Assembly: GCF_900099825.1 (NCBI RefSeq)
Contig: NZ_LT629693.1
Span: 6,521,001-6,585,000 of the forward strand
Reading direction: 5' to 3'
From: Bradyrhizobium ottawaense
GTDB taxonomy: Bacteria; Pseudomonadota; Alphaproteobacteria; Rhizobiales; Xanthobacteraceae
Length of the DNA: 64,000 nucleotides
The notes under the pieces were generated by a model that searched no databases, was not told where the DNA came from, and worked only from the letters and a program-made list of their open reading frames with translations. Shown piece after piece: positions 27,089-36,805 of this stretch; positions within the stretch are counted from its first letter, which is position 1; each line of letters opens with the position of its first letter. Made by a program: the position numbers and the translations under genes.

Positions 27089-28561
27089 ATGTTCGATTTT
27101 GAAGCCCTGAGCCAAGCGATCACCGGCCGCACCGTGCTCTGCATCGGCGACCTCATGCTCGACGAATTCGTCTATGGCGAGGTGTCGCGGATTTCGCCGG
27201 AAGCGCCTGCGGCGGTGATTGCGGTCCAGCGCAGCGAGACCAATATCGGTGGCGCCGGCAACGTCGCGCGCAATGTCGCTTCGCTCGGCGCGCGCTGCAT
27301 TTTCGTCGGCCTCGTCGGCGAGGACGAGGCAGGTATGAGGCTGAAAGCCGAACTGGCGAAGGAAAGCCGTATCGAGGCGGTGCTGGTTGCCGATGCAAGC
27401 CGCCCGACGACGCGCAAGGTGCGCTTCGTCTCCGAGCATTTTTCCAGCCACATGCTGCGCGCCGACTGGGAGCAGGCGCTGCCGGCTACGGCCGACGTCG
27501 AGCAGAAGCTGATCGACGCCATTCTGCCGCTGATCGTGCGCGCCGACATCGTGCTGCTGTCGGACTATGCCAAGGGCGTGCTGACCGCGCGCGTGATCCG
27601 CAATACCATCGATACCGCCAAAAAACTCGGCAAGCGGGTGATCGTCGATCCCAAGAGCGCCAATTTCGCGATCTATCGCGGCGCCACGCTGTTGACGCCG
27701 AACCGCAAGGAATTTGCCGAAGCCACCCGCAGCCGCGCCGATTCCGACAAGAGCATTGCCGACGCCGCCCAGGACGCCATGTATCTCGCCGATTGCGAGG
27801 CCATGCTGGTGACACAAAGCGAGCACGGCATGACACTGGTGGTGCGCGCGGGCGATGCGATCCATGTCCCGGCGCTGCCGGTCAAGGTGCGCGACGTCTC
27901 GGGTGCCGGCGACACCGTCGCTGCGGTGCTGGCGCTGACGCTCGCCGCCAACGCCGACTGGGAGACCGCGCTGCGGATGGCGAATGCCGCCGCCGCCGTT
28001 GCGGTCAGCAAGAAGGGCACCGCCACCGTCACGCCGGCCGAACTGCGGCGAAAAATCCTGCCGCATGCGTCCCTGGCCGCCGAGGACAAGATCGTGGCGG
28101 CCGGTGGCGACCTCGACATCCATGTTTCGGACTGGCGCCGGCAGGGCCTGCGCATCGGCTTCACCAATGGCTGTTTCGACATTCTGCATCCCGGTCATGT
28201 GAAAGTACTGACGGCCGCGCGCGGCGCCTGCGATCGCCTGATCGTCGGCCTCAACAGCGATGCTTCCGTAAAGCGGCTGAAGGGCGAGGGACGGCCGGTG
28301 CAGGACGAACGCGCCCGCGCCGAGGTGCTGGCGGCGCTGGAGGCTGTCGATCTCGTCGCGATCTTCGAGGAAGACACGCCGATTGAGCTGATCACGAAGG
28401 TGCGGCCGAGCGTGCTGGTCAAGGGCGGCGACTACACCCGCGAGCAGGTCGTCGGCTACGAGATCGTCGAGGCCTGCGGCGGTGAAGTGCTGCTGGTTGA
28501 CATCCTGGCGGGTCACAGCACCACGTCCCTGGTCGAGCGCGCGCGTGGAGGCAAGGCGTGA
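27089..28561 (+). CDS. hldE: Bifunctional heptose 7-phosphate kinase / heptose 1-phosphate adenylyltransferase
   Basis: A 490-aa two-domain enzyme of ADP-heptose synthesis. The N-terminal PfkB-type kinase (about residues 10-320) shows [17 protein letters not shown] and the catalytic [17 protein letters not shown]. The C-terminal nucleotidyltransferase (about 350-490) shows [18 protein letters not shown] and the [13 protein letters not shown] region. The full two-domain length matches E. coli HldE. Its stop overlaps the next gene's GTG start (GTGA), so it is coupled to the ligase. gmhA, the first step of the pathway, is not in the window. Confidence 0.96.
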   Translation: MFDFEALSQAITGRTVLCIGDLMLDEFVYGEVSRISPEAPAAVIAVQRSETNIGGAGNVARNVASLGARCIFVGLVGEDEAGMRLKAELAKESRIEAVLVADASRPTTRKVRFVSEHFSSHMLRADWEQALPATADVEQKLIDAILPLIVRADIVLLSDYAKGVLTARVIRNTIDTAKKLGKRVIVDPKSANFAIYRGATLLTPNRKEFAEATRSRADSDKSIADAAQDAMYLADCEAMLVTQSEHGMTLVVRAGDAIHVPALPVKVRDVSGAGDTVAAVLALTLAANADWETALRMANAAAAVAVSKKGTATVTPAELRRKILPHASLAAEDKIVAAGGDLDIHVSDWRRQGLRIGFTNGCFDILHPGHVKVLTAARGACDRLIVGLNSDASVKRLKGEGRPVQDERARAEVLAALEAVDLVAIFEEDTPIELITKVRPSVLVKGGDYTREQVVGYEIVEACGGEVLLVDILAGHSTTSLVERARGGKA

Positions 28562-29841
28562 ACGTCACGGCAACCCTGCCTTCGCGTCTGGCGGCATGGC
28601 GCGATCCCGTTTTGTGGTCGAAAGCGAGCGATATCGTCGCGGTGCTGATTGCGCTGTCGCTGCCCTGGTCGACCTCGCTGGTCGGCATTTTCGGGGTGGT
28701 CTTCGTGTTGACGATGGCGCCGACGATCGAATGGCGGGTATTCATGGACTCGCTGCGGCGGCCGGTCAGTGCGCTGCCGATTGCGTTATTCGCACTCGCC
28801 GTCGTTGGAACTTTGTGGTCGGATGCGCCATGGGGTGCGCGCAGCTATGCGATTGGTCCCCTTGCCAAGCTCGTGGTGCTGCCGCTGCTGGTCTATCATT
28901 TCGAGCGCTCGGCGCGCGGCATGTGGGTGTTCACGGCTTTCCTGATTTCCTGCGTGCTGATGATGCTGATGTCGTGGCTCGTGACGCTGTATCCCGGTCT
29001 GACGCTCAGGCAGTTCAATGACGAGCGCGGCATCTTCGTCAAAAACTACATCGACCAGAGCCAGGAATTCGCGCTCTGCGCCATCGTGCTGGCCTATCCC
29101 GTCGTCACGCTGCTGCGGAAGGGCAAGACCCGGCAGGCGCTGTTGCTGGCGGCGATCGCCGCCAGCTTCATCCTCAACATGGCGTTTGTGATCGTGTCGC
29201 GCACCGCGATGGTGACGCTGCCGGTCATGCTGGCGGTATTCGCGCTGCTTCATCTGCGGCGGCGGACCAGCGCCATTATCATTGGCGCGATGATCGTGCT
29301 CGCCGGCCTCGCCTGGCTGGCCTCACCGCAGTTGCGGGAGACCATTGCCAGATTTTCCGACGAGTATCAGGTCTACAAGGAGGAGAACAAGCCGACATCG
29401 GTCGGGCTGCGGCTGCAGTACTGGCAGAAGTCGCTCCGGTTTTTCACCGAGGCGCCGGTGATCGGTCACGGCACCGGCTCGACGCGAGGCCTGTTCCAGC
29501 GGGCCTCGGTCGGATTCGAGGGCTCGGCCACCGGCTATATCATCGACAATCCGCATAACCAGACGCTGAACGTGGCGGTGCAGTGGGGCAGCGTCGGGAT
29601 CGTCGTCCTCTATGCACTGTGGCTGGTGCATCTGATGCTGTTCCGCGGCGAGGGCCTGGCGGCGTGGATCGGCCTGATGGTCGTGCTGCAGAACATTTTT
29701 TCCTCGCTGTTCAACTCTCATCTATTCGATTTTCACGAGGGCTGGATGTATGTCCTGGGAGTCGGCGTTGCCGCAGGCATGGTGCTGCGTGCGAAATCGG
29801 CCGGGGCGGCGCCGGAACCGCCGGACACCGTCAGGTCATGA
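28558..29841 (+). CDS. O-antigen ligase-like membrane protein (WaaL/Wzy type)
   Basis: A 427-aa inner-membrane protein with about 11 or 12 hydrophobic helices. The GTG start overlaps the hldE stop. The Wzy_C-type ligase region shows [20 protein letters not shown] in the middle and, in the large periplasmic loop, the signature [17 protein letters not shown] with its conserved His. Such proteins transfer undecaprenyl-linked O-antigen to lipid A-core in the periplasm, or polymerise it. Coupling to hldE favours the LPS ligase role, but ligase and polymerase cannot be told apart by eye. Confidence 0.85.
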   Translation: MNVTATLPSRLAAWRDPVLWSKASDIVAVLIALSLPWSTSLVGIFGVVFVLTMAPTIEWRVFMDSLRRPVSALPIALFALAVVGTLWSDAPWGARSYAIGPLAKLVVLPLLVYHFERSARGMWVFTAFLISCVLMMLMSWLVTLYPGLTLRQFNDERGIFVKNYIDQSQEFALCAIVLAYPVVTLLRKGKTRQALLLAAIAASFILNMAFVIVSRTAMVTLPVMLAVFALLHLRRRTSAIIIGAMIVLAGLAWLASPQLRETIARFSDEYQVYKEENKPTSVGLRLQYWQKSLRFFTEAPVIGHGTGSTRGLFQRASVGFEGSATGYIIDNPHNQTLNVAVQWGSVGIVVLYALWLVHLMLFRGEGLAAWIGLMVVLQNIFSSLFNSHLFDFHEGWMYVLGVGVAAGMVLRAKSAGAAPEPPDTVRS

Positions 29842-29923
29842 CCGCTGGCAGGCACGCAGAAGATGAGCTATCAGCGGCGCGAGACTTCTGGGAATTTGGC
29901 CGCCGGTTCCGTTTGGTTGATAT

Positions 29924-31864
29924 ATGACGCCATTTTCACGATTGACCCTGCGCAATTTCCTGATCGCGTCGCACGACGCGCTGGCGACGGCGTTTGCCTT
30001 GCTGGCGAGCTTTTATGTGCGGTTCGAAGGCGGCCAAGGCTTCTTCGCCCGGCTGCCGCGGCTGCTGCACGTGCTGCCCTATTTCGTCGTTTTCAGCGTG
30101 GTGATTTGCTACGTCTTCAACCTGACCACGACCAAGTGGCGCTTCATCTCACTGCCGGACGCCCTGAACATCCTGCGCGTCGCCTCGGTGCTGACCGTAG
30201 CCCTCGTGGTGGTCGACTACATCTTCATTTTCGCCGCACCGAGCAGCGGCCAGGTGTTTTTCGGCCGCATCACCATCGTGCTCTACTGGTTCATCGAGAT
30301 ATTTTCGCTGAGCGCCCTACGCTTCGCCTATCGCTATTTCCGCTATTCGCGGACCAGGCACCATGCCCGCGCCGAAAATGCGCCGCGGACGCTGCTGATC
30401 GGCCGCGCAGCCGACGCTGAGGTCGTGTTGCGCGGTATCGAGAACGGCGCCATCAGGGGGATTTGGCCGGTCGGCGTGCTGTCGCCCTCCGCGGCGGACC
30501 GCGGCCAGTCGATCCGCAACATTCCGGTGGTCGGCGGTATCGACGACATCGAGAACGTGACTCGCGACTTTGCGGCCCGCGAGAAGCCGATCAAGCGTGT
30601 GGTGCTGACCCCGTCGGCGTTCGAGCCGGACGCGCATCCCGACGCGGCACTGATGCGCGCCAAGCGGCTTGGCCTCATCGTCAGCCGCCTGCCTTCCCTG
30701 GAGGGCGATGCGCCGCGGCTGACCAATGTTGCGGTCGAGGATCTGCTGCTGCGCCCGAGCGAGAAGATCGACTACGCGCGGCTCGAGGCGCTGGTGAACG
30801 GAAAGGCGGTCATCGTGACCGGCGGGGGCGGCTCGATCGGCTCGGAGATTTGCGAACGCGTCGCGACTTTCGGTGCAGCGCGGCTGCTGGTGATCGAGAA
30901 TTCGGAGCCGGCGCTCTACGCGGTGACGGAGGCGCTGGCTGCGCGCGCAACCGGCCCGGTCATCGAAGGCCGCATCGCGGATATTCGAGATCGCGAACGT
31001 GTCATGCACCTCATGAGCGAGTTCAGGCCGGACATCGTGTTCCATGCGGCCGCGCTGAAGCATGTCCCAATCCTCGAGCGCGACTGGAGCGAGGGCGTCA
31101 AGACCAACATCTTCGGATCGGTCAACGTTGCCGACGCGGCGCTGGCGGCGGGCGCCGAGGCGATGGTGATGATCTCGACCGACAAGGCGATCGAGCCGGT
31201 GTCGATGCTTGGCCTGACCAAGCGCTTTGCCGAAATGTATTGCCAGGCGCTCGATCACGACCTGGTGACGCAATCGGCCGGCAAGCCGCGGATGCGTCTG
31301 ATCTCGGTGCGATTCGGCAATGTTCTGGCCTCGAACGGCTCGGTGGTGCCGAAGTTCAAGGCACAGATCGAGGCGGGCGGACCGGTCACGGTTACCCATC
31401 CGGACATGATCAGGTATTTCATGACCATCCGCGAAGCTTGCGATCTGGTGATTACGGCCGCGACCCATGCGCTCGCGCCGACGCGACCCGACGTCTCGGT
31501 CTACGTCCTCGAGATGGGGCAGCCGGTCAAGATCGTGGACCTCGCCGAGCGGATGATCCGCCTGTCGGGTCTCGAACCAGGCTTCGATATCGAAGTGGTG
31601 TTCAGCGGAATGCGGCCGGGCGAGCGGCTGAACGAGATCCTGTTCGCGAGCGAAGAGCCGACCGTGGATATCGGAATCGCCGGCATCATGGCGGCCAAAC
31701 CGAACGAACCTCCGATGCAGACATTGCGCAAATGGCTCGCAGAACTCGAAGCGGCGATTGCAGCGAACGACCGCGCCACCATCAAGGCCGTGCTGAAGGA
31801 TGCGGTGCCCGAGTTCGGGGCGGCTGCGGGCGAGGGAAGCTCGGAGTCTTCGGCGGCGCTGTGA
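29924..31864 (+). CDS. Membrane-bound nucleoside-diphosphate-sugar 4,6-dehydratase (WbpM/CapD type)
   Basis: A 646-aa protein. Four N-terminal membrane helices (first about 110 residues, for example HVLPYFVVFSVVICYVF) precede a Rossmann domain and then the SDR catalytic domain. The NAD(P) motif is TGGGGSIGSEIC. The active site reads STDKAIEPVSMLGLTKRF, with the S-M-K triad of WbpM/PglF/FlaA1-type enzymes in which Met takes the place of Tyr. The reaction would be UDP-GlcNAc to its 4-keto-6-deoxy sugar, feeding rare deoxyamino sugars for O-antigen or capsule. It fits the surrounding gene set. Confidence 0.9.
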   Translation: MTPFSRLTLRNFLIASHDALATAFALLASFYVRFEGGQGFFARLPRLLHVLPYFVVFSVVICYVFNLTTTKWRFISLPDALNILRVASVLTVALVVVDYIFIFAAPSSGQVFFGRITIVLYWFIEIFSLSALRFAYRYFRYSRTRHHARAENAPRTLLIGRAADAEVVLRGIENGAIRGIWPVGVLSPSAADRGQSIRNIPVVGGIDDIENVTRDFAAREKPIKRVVLTPSAFEPDAHPDAALMRAKRLGLIVSRLPSLEGDAPRLTNVAVEDLLLRPSEKIDYARLEALVNGKAVIVTGGGGSIGSEICERVATFGAARLLVIENSEPALYAVTEALAARATGPVIEGRIADIRDRERVMHLMSEFRPDIVFHAAALKHVPILERDWSEGVKTNIFGSVNVADAALAAGAEAMVMISTDKAIEPVSMLGLTKRFAEMYCQALDHDLVTQSAGKPRMRLISVRFGNVLASNGSVVPKFKAQIEAGGPVTVTHPDMIRYFMTIREACDLVITAATHALAPTRPDVSVYVLEMGQPVKIVDLAERMIRLSGLEPGFDIEVVFSGMRPGERLNEILFASEEPTVDIGIAGIMAAKPNEPPMQTLRKWLAELEAAIAANDRATIKAVLKDAVPEFGAAAGEGSSESSAAL

Positions 31865-31890
31865 GCCGGATCCTTGATCCTGCGCGGCGC

Positions 31891-32018
31891 CAGAGCCTTT
31901 TCGGTTCTGATTGAATCAGAACCGGGCTCTGCTCTTTTGTTTTGACGCGTTTTCTTGACGCGAACCGGCGTCCACCCCCGGATCAAGTCCGAGGGCATGC
32001 TTCGCTCGAAAGCGCTAT
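31891..32018. repeat. Dispersed repeat (copy A of a three-copy element)
   Basis: It contains the perfect palindrome GGTTCTGATT-G-AATCAGAACC inside outer arms CAGAGCC and GGCTCTG, then TTTTGTTTTGACGCGTTTTC, CGCGAACCGG and CGCTCGAAAGCGCTATA. Copies B (40691-40793) and C (47801-47901, inverted) share these blocks. This copy also carries an insertion (about 31976-31998, ATCAAGTCCGAGGGCATG). It lies between convergent genes and may end transcripts. Confidence 0.85.
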
Positions 32019-32020
32019 AA

Positions 32021-33031
32021 TTATTTCGGGCGCGAGAACCGATAGAGTGTCAGCACAACCGCCAGCGCGCCCGCGGCGAGGAGCAGGATCACGGCAACAG
32101 GGGACTGCAGCCGGGTCGATGCGATCGCGAGCGCTGCCAGCACCACGTTGAGCGCGAAAACATGGCTGACCACCTGCCACACCGTAAAGCCGTTGTCGGT
32201 GGCCCGCTGGTAGTAGTGTGAGCGATGCGCGGCCCAGAATGGCTCGTGCCTGATCATGCGGCGGGCGAGCGTCAAGGTGGCATCGGTCAGGTAATACAGT
32301 GGCAGCAGCACGCAAGCGGCGAGTTGCTGGTGCCAGGCCAGTTGCGCCAGGCACCAGCCGAGCAACAGGCCGATCGGCAGGCTGCCGACGTCGCCGAGAA
32401 AGATCTTCGCCACCGGCCGGTTAAACGGCGTGAAGCCGAGCAGCGCGCCGCACAGCGCGGCGGCGACAATCGTTGTCGATGCCGGCACCTCGCCGAGCCA
32501 GCCGAGCAGGGCGATGGCGGCGCTTATGGGTACGGCCTCTGCGGCCGTCATCAGGTCGAGCCCGTCCATGAAGTTGACGAGGTTCACGAACCAGAGCCCG
32601 GCCAGCAGCACGAGGCCGCGTTCGATCCAGAGCGGAGCAGCGTCAACGATCCGCAAGTTCTCGGGTGCGGAAAAGACGATGGCCGCGACCGACGCCGCTT
32701 GCAGCAGCAGCCGCGGCAGCACTGGAATCGAATGGACGTCATCGGCAAGGCCGATGGCTGCGATGAACAGCGTTGCGGCGAACACGATGGCGGGGATTTT
32801 CATGGCCGATGTGCCGGCAAGCGCAGTGACAGCGCCTGCTACGATCAGCGTTGCGGCGATCACCGCGATCCCGGCGCCCTGCGGCGTGGGGGTTCGGTGG
32901 GATGAGCGCGCGTTGGGTTTTGCCACAACATGCCGCAGCATCAGCGGGCGGATCGCCATAGTGAAGGCCGACGAGAGCAGCAAGGCCAAAATTGTGGCGG
33001 CGAACGAAAGATATGGTTCCGAATGGGTCAT
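32021..33031 (-). CDS. Polyprenyl-phosphate GlcNAc-1-phosphate transferase, WecA/MraY family
   Basis: A 336-aa inner-membrane protein with about 10 or 11 helices. It would start O-antigen or polysaccharide synthesis by moving a sugar-1-phosphate to undecaprenyl phosphate. Key motifs: GLADDVHSIP (the DD that binds magnesium), LVNFMDGLDLMTA and IFLGDVGSLPIG. The start MTHSEPYLSFAATILALLLS is chosen at 33031. The upstream gene on this strand (33049-34008) ends 17 bp before it, so they are an operon. The sugar specificity is not visible. Confidence 0.9.
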   Translation of the reverse strand: MTHSEPYLSFAATILALLLSSAFTMAIRPLMLRHVVAKPNARSSHRTPTPQGAGIAVIAATLIVAGAVTALAGTSAMKIPAIVFAATLFIAAIGLADDVHSIPVLPRLLLQAASVAAIVFSAPENLRIVDAAPLWIERGLVLLAGLWFVNLVNFMDGLDLMTAAEAVPISAAIALLGWLGEVPASTTIVAAALCGALLGFTPFNRPVAKIFLGDVGSLPIGLLLGWCLAQLAWHQQLAACVLLPLYYLTDATLTLARRMIRHEPFWAAHRSHYYQRATDNGFTVWQVVSHVFALNVVLAALAIASTRLQSPVAVILLLAAGALAVVLTLYRFSRPK

Positions 33032-33048
33032 TCTATCTGGTGCTGAGT

Positions 33049-34008
33049 TTATTTCGGAACTTCGATCGGTGCTTCGCCCTGCGCCGCCTTTTCTGGGCTG
33101 AAAATCCACACCAGCCCGCCGAAGATCCCGACCAGGAACGATACCGCGCCGAACAGCAGCGACATGTTGACGCCTTCATTGACCATCAGCCCGGCATAGC
33201 CGAAGGCCAGCCCCATGGTGGCCTCGCGAACGCCCCAGCCGGCGATCGATATCGGCAGCATCGTGATCAGCATCACCGGCGGCATCAGCTGGAAGACCTG
33301 GCTGAACAGCACGGGCGCGGCAATCGATTGCACCACGCACCAGGCGATCACAACGGCGAGCACGTGAACGAGTATGGACAGGACTGCAATTTTTGGTCCG
33401 CGATCCCGGCTGAAGATGACACGGTTGGCGATCACCGCACAGGCGTAAACGTGATGCGTTACCCACCAGGTCTTCAGCCACGGAAAGGGTAGCATGCCGA
33501 GCACCAGAAATCCGAGACCGGCCGCCAGCGCCGCAAAATCGACCAGCAGCAGCGCGGACCGCCCGGCGGGATCGGTGATGAGGTTGTAGCTCCACGGCAG
33601 GCTGGCAACGATGACGATCGCAAGCGCAATCAGGCCGATGGCGCGGTCGATGAAGATCGAATAGGTCGCCGCCCGCCAGCCGGCGCCGGCACGCGCGACC
33701 AGCCAGAGCCGCACCGCGTCGCCGCCGATCGAGGACGGCAGGGTCTGGTTGAAGAAGGTTCCGATCAGGTTGAAGCGCATCCCCTGCCTGACCTCGATCG
33801 GCGCGCCGCATTCCGAACTGATCTCGCGCCAGCGCAAGACGCCGATGAAGATCTGCAGAAACAGCACCGCGATCGCCAATGCGATCCAGCCCAGACTCTC
33901 GACATTAAGCCGCGAGGCGAGATCGTACAGATTGACCTTGCGCAGCGAGAAGTAGAGCAGCGCGGCGGAGATCAAAATCTTGACGGCTGAAAGCAGAATC
34001 CGGCGCAT
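33049..34008 (-). CDS. Flippase-like lysylphosphatidylglycerol-synthase TM family protein
   Basis: A 319-aa membrane protein with about eight helices, of the UPF0104/LPG_synthase_TM family. I use ATG 34008 (MRRILLSAVKILISAALLYF). The family signature GGDAVRLWLVARAG follows FFNQTLPSSIGGDA, and a second conserved region is LPISIAGWGVREAT. Members without the lysyl-transferase domain are proposed to move or sense lipids; some sit in polysaccharide loci. It is first in a two-gene operon with the WecA-type transferase and divergent from the UDP-glucuronate epimerase gene. Confidence 0.85.
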   Translation of the reverse strand: MRRILLSAVKILISAALLYFSLRKVNLYDLASRLNVESLGWIALAIAVLFLQIFIGVLRWREISSECGAPIEVRQGMRFNLIGTFFNQTLPSSIGGDAVRLWLVARAGAGWRAATYSIFIDRAIGLIALAIVIVASLPWSYNLITDPAGRSALLLVDFAALAAGLGFLVLGMLPFPWLKTWWVTHHVYACAVIANRVIFSRDRGPKIAVLSILVHVLAVVIAWCVVQSIAAPVLFSQVFQLMPPVMLITMLPISIAGWGVREATMGLAFGYAGLMVNEGVNMSLLFGAVSFLVGIFGGLVWIFSPEKAAQGEAPIEVPK

Positions 34009-34217
34009 CTCGTTCGCGCTTGCCAGGTTTGAGAGGGATGCCAAAAAGGGTGCAAATCGGCGCCGGGCGCCGAACTTCGGCGCCTTGGTATGGTTTTAAG
34101 CCCAATCTGGCAATAGCGGCGCGGGTAAGTATTGCGGGACCCTCGACGCGGCGGGTAAAGAGGCCCGGAACGGAACGGCAGGCGCGAACCGGTCGGTGCA
34201 AGGATATCAAGGATATG

Positions 34218-35207
34218 ATGTCGGATCAGACAATATTGGTCACCGGGGCCGCGGGTTTCATCGGCTTCCACGTCGCCCGCCGGCTGCTGGCCGAAGGCTG
34301 CACCGTGGTCGGGCTGGACAATCTTAACGACTATTACGATCCGGCGCTCAAAACGGCCCGCCTGGACGTCCTGCACCGCGAGCAGCGGTTTTCGTTCGAA
34401 CGGACCGATCTTGCCGATCGCCCCGCGATGGCGCTGCTGTTCGCCAGGCATCGGTTCGCCCGGGTGGTGCATCTCGCGGCGCAGGCCGGGGTGCGTTATT
34501 CGATCGACCATCCGCATGCCTATGTCGACGCCAATCTCGAGGGCTTCGTCAACGTGCTGGAGGGCTGCCGGCATCATGGATGCGGCCATCTGGTCTATGC
34601 GTCTTCGTCGTCGATCTACGGCGCCAACACCAAGCTGCCGTTCTCGGTCGATGACAAGACCGATCACCCGATCAGTCTTTATGCCGCGACGAAAAAGGCC
34701 AACGAACTGATCGCGCATTCCTACAGCCACCTCTATCGGCTGCCGGTGACGGGTTTGCGGTTTTTTACCATTTACGGGCCGTGGGGACGGCCCGATATGG
34801 CGATTTTCACGTTTACCAAAGCGATTCTCGAGGGCACCCCGATCAAGCTCTTTAACCATGGCAAAATGCGGCGCGATTTTACCTATATCGACGATGTTAC
34901 CAGCGCGATCCTGCGGCTGGTCGATCAGGCCCCGCGCGACGCCGGCCCGACCGCCGGTGCGCCGGCGCGGATTTACAATGTTGGCAACAATCATCCGGAA
35001 GAACTGACCCATGTGGTAGCGGTTCTGGAGCGGGAACTGGGCCGCGTCGCCGTTACGGAGATGTTGCCGATGCAGCCCGGGGACGTCACCGAGACCTTCG
35101 CCGATGTCACCGAGTTGATGCGCGATACCGGTTTCCGGCCGCAGACGTCGATCGAGGACGGGCTTCGCGAATTTGTCGCCTGGTATCGCGACCACTACAG
35201 AATTTGA
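34218..35207 (+). CDS. UDP-glucuronate 4-epimerase family
   Basis: A 329-aa SDR epimerase that converts UDP-glucuronate to UDP-galacturonate for LPS or capsule. Two ATGs lie in tandem (34215, 34218); AAGGA just upstream favours the second. The motifs GAAGFIGFHVARRLL, DNLNDYYDPALK (typical of this subgroup), YASSSSIYGANTKLP and the catalytic YAATK of SLYAATKKANE are visible. The stop is 7 bp before the manC ATG, so the two are co-transcribed. In rhizobia the homologue is often called lpsL. Confidence 0.88.
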   Translation: MSDQTILVTGAAGFIGFHVARRLLAEGCTVVGLDNLNDYYDPALKTARLDVLHREQRFSFERTDLADRPAMALLFARHRFARVVHLAAQAGVRYSIDHPHAYVDANLEGFVNVLEGCRHHGCGHLVYASSSSIYGANTKLPFSVDDKTDHPISLYAATKKANELIAHSYSHLYRLPVTGLRFFTIYGPWGRPDMAIFTFTKAILEGTPIKLFNHGKMRRDFTYIDDVTSAILRLVDQAPRDAGPTAGAPARIYNVGNNHPEELTHVVAVLERELGRVAVTEMLPMQPGDVTETFADVTELMRDTGFRPQTSIEDGLREFVAWYRDHYRI

Positions 35208-35214
35208 GGCGCCG

Positions 35215-36627
35215 ATGAACCGACGAATTATTCCCCTGATCATGTGCGGCGGCGCCGGCACGCGGCTGTGGCCGGCCTCGCGCGAAGTCCATCCCAAGCA
35301 GTTCCTACCCCTGTTCGGCGCGCGTTCGACGTTCCAGGATACGATCCTGCGGGTTTCCGACACCGCGCTGTTCGAACGTCCGGTCGTCATCACCAACAAT
35401 GCCTATCGCTTCATGGTGCTCGAACAGCTTGCCGAGATCGGCCTCGAGGCCGACGTGCTGCTCGAGCCGATGCGCCGCGATTCCGGGCCTGCGATCGCAG
35501 CCGGCGCCGCCTTTGCGCAGGCGCGCGACAACGACGCGATCGTGCTGGCGCTTGCCGCCGATCACGTGGTTCGCGACACGCCCGCCTTTCTCGCCGCCTG
35601 CCGCGAGGGGCTGGCTGCGGCGGAAGCCGGCCACATCGTGACCTTCGGCGTGCAGCCCGAGCGCGCCGCCACCGAATACGGCTACATCAACCCCGGCGAA
35701 GTCATTGCCGGCAAGGTTCGCGCCGTGACGAAGTTCGTCGAGAAGCCGGATCCGGCGACGGCGGCCGGCTATATCAAGGCCGGTTACTTCTGGAACAGTG
35801 GCAATTTCATGTTCCGCGCCGCCGTGCTGCTCGACGAGTATCGCACCGTCGATGCCGACAGTGTCGAGGCGGTCGGCAATGCGGTGGCGAAGGCAGGCAC
35901 CGACCTCGGATTCGTCAAGCTCGACGAGGCCGCGTTCGGATCGGCGAAATCGATCTCGATCGACTATGCGGTGATGGAAAAAACCGTGCGCGCCGCGGTA
36001 GTGCCGGTGGCGTGCGGCTGGTCCGATGTCGGCTCCTGGCACGCGGTGTGGGAATTGTCCGACAAGGACAGTGACGGCAACGCGGCGCGGGGTGCTGCGG
36101 TGTTCGAGGACTCCCGCAATTGCAACGTGGTGACCGACCGGGCGCTGGTCGCGCTCGAAGGCGTCGACGATCTCGTCGTGGTCGCGACCCAGGATGCGGT
36201 GCTGGTGTCCCGGCAAAAGGACGCCAACGGACTGAAACGTCTGGTCGCCAAGCTGAAGACCGTGGCGCCGCAGGTCACCGAGGATCATATCCGGGTTCAC
36301 CGTCCCTGGGGATCCTATCAATCGGTCGACAATGGCGACCGCCACCAGGTCAAGCGCATCATCGTCAAGCCGGGCGGGCGGCTGTCGCTGCAGAAGCACC
36401 ACCATCGCTCCGAGCACTGGATCGTGGTGCGTGGAACGGCCCAGGTGACGGTCAACGAGCTGGTCAAGACCGTGCACGAGAACGAGTCGATCTACATCCC
36501 GATCGGCGCCGTGCACCGGCTGGAGAATCCCGGCAAGATCCAGCTCGAACTGATCGAGGTGCAGACCGGAAGCTATTTCGGCGAGGACGACATCATCCGT
36601 ATTGAGGATGACTATCGGCGCACCTGA
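35215..36627 (+). CDS. manC: Mannose-1-phosphate guanylyltransferase / mannose-6-phosphate isomerase
   Basis: A 470-aa type II bifunctional enzyme making GDP-mannose. ATG 35215 has GAGG upstream. The N-terminal pyrophosphorylase signature is [15 protein letters not shown] with PKQFLPLFG, and FVEKPD follows. The C-terminal cupin domain (from about residue 350) shows RPWGSYQSVD, then QKHHHRSEHWIVVRGTA and a GAVHRLENPG metal site for isomerase activity. The length fits ManC/AlgA. It supplies mannose donor, consistent with the LpcC-like glycosyltransferase in this region. Confidence 0.95.
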   Translation: MNRRIIPLIMCGGAGTRLWPASREVHPKQFLPLFGARSTFQDTILRVSDTALFERPVVITNNAYRFMVLEQLAEIGLEADVLLEPMRRDSGPAIAAGAAFAQARDNDAIVLALAADHVVRDTPAFLAACREGLAAAEAGHIVTFGVQPERAATEYGYINPGEVIAGKVRAVTKFVEKPDPATAAGYIKAGYFWNSGNFMFRAAVLLDEYRTVDADSVEAVGNAVAKAGTDLGFVKLDEAAFGSAKSISIDYAVMEKTVRAAVVPVACGWSDVGSWHAVWELSDKDSDGNAARGAAVFEDSRNCNVVTDRALVALEGVDDLVVVATQDAVLVSRQKDANGLKRLVAKLKTVAPQVTEDHIRVHRPWGSYQSVDNGDRHQVKRIIVKPGGRLSLQKHHHRSEHWIVVRGTAQVTVNELVKTVHENESIYIPIGAVHRLENPGKIQLELIEVQTGSYFGEDDIIRIEDDYRRT

Positions 36628-36805
36628 ACGGCCGGGACCGTGAGGTCATCTTGCGGGATTTCGGCTTTCGCCCCCGTCCGGGCGATGTAACTCTTTGAAT
36701 CAAAACGTGTCCGGAAAAGGTTGATGGCATTCGCCACATGTAGGGCGGCGTGCTAGAGAACCGCCGGGGCGCTATCTTGGCGAAATACTACTTGGGGTCG
36801 ACGAC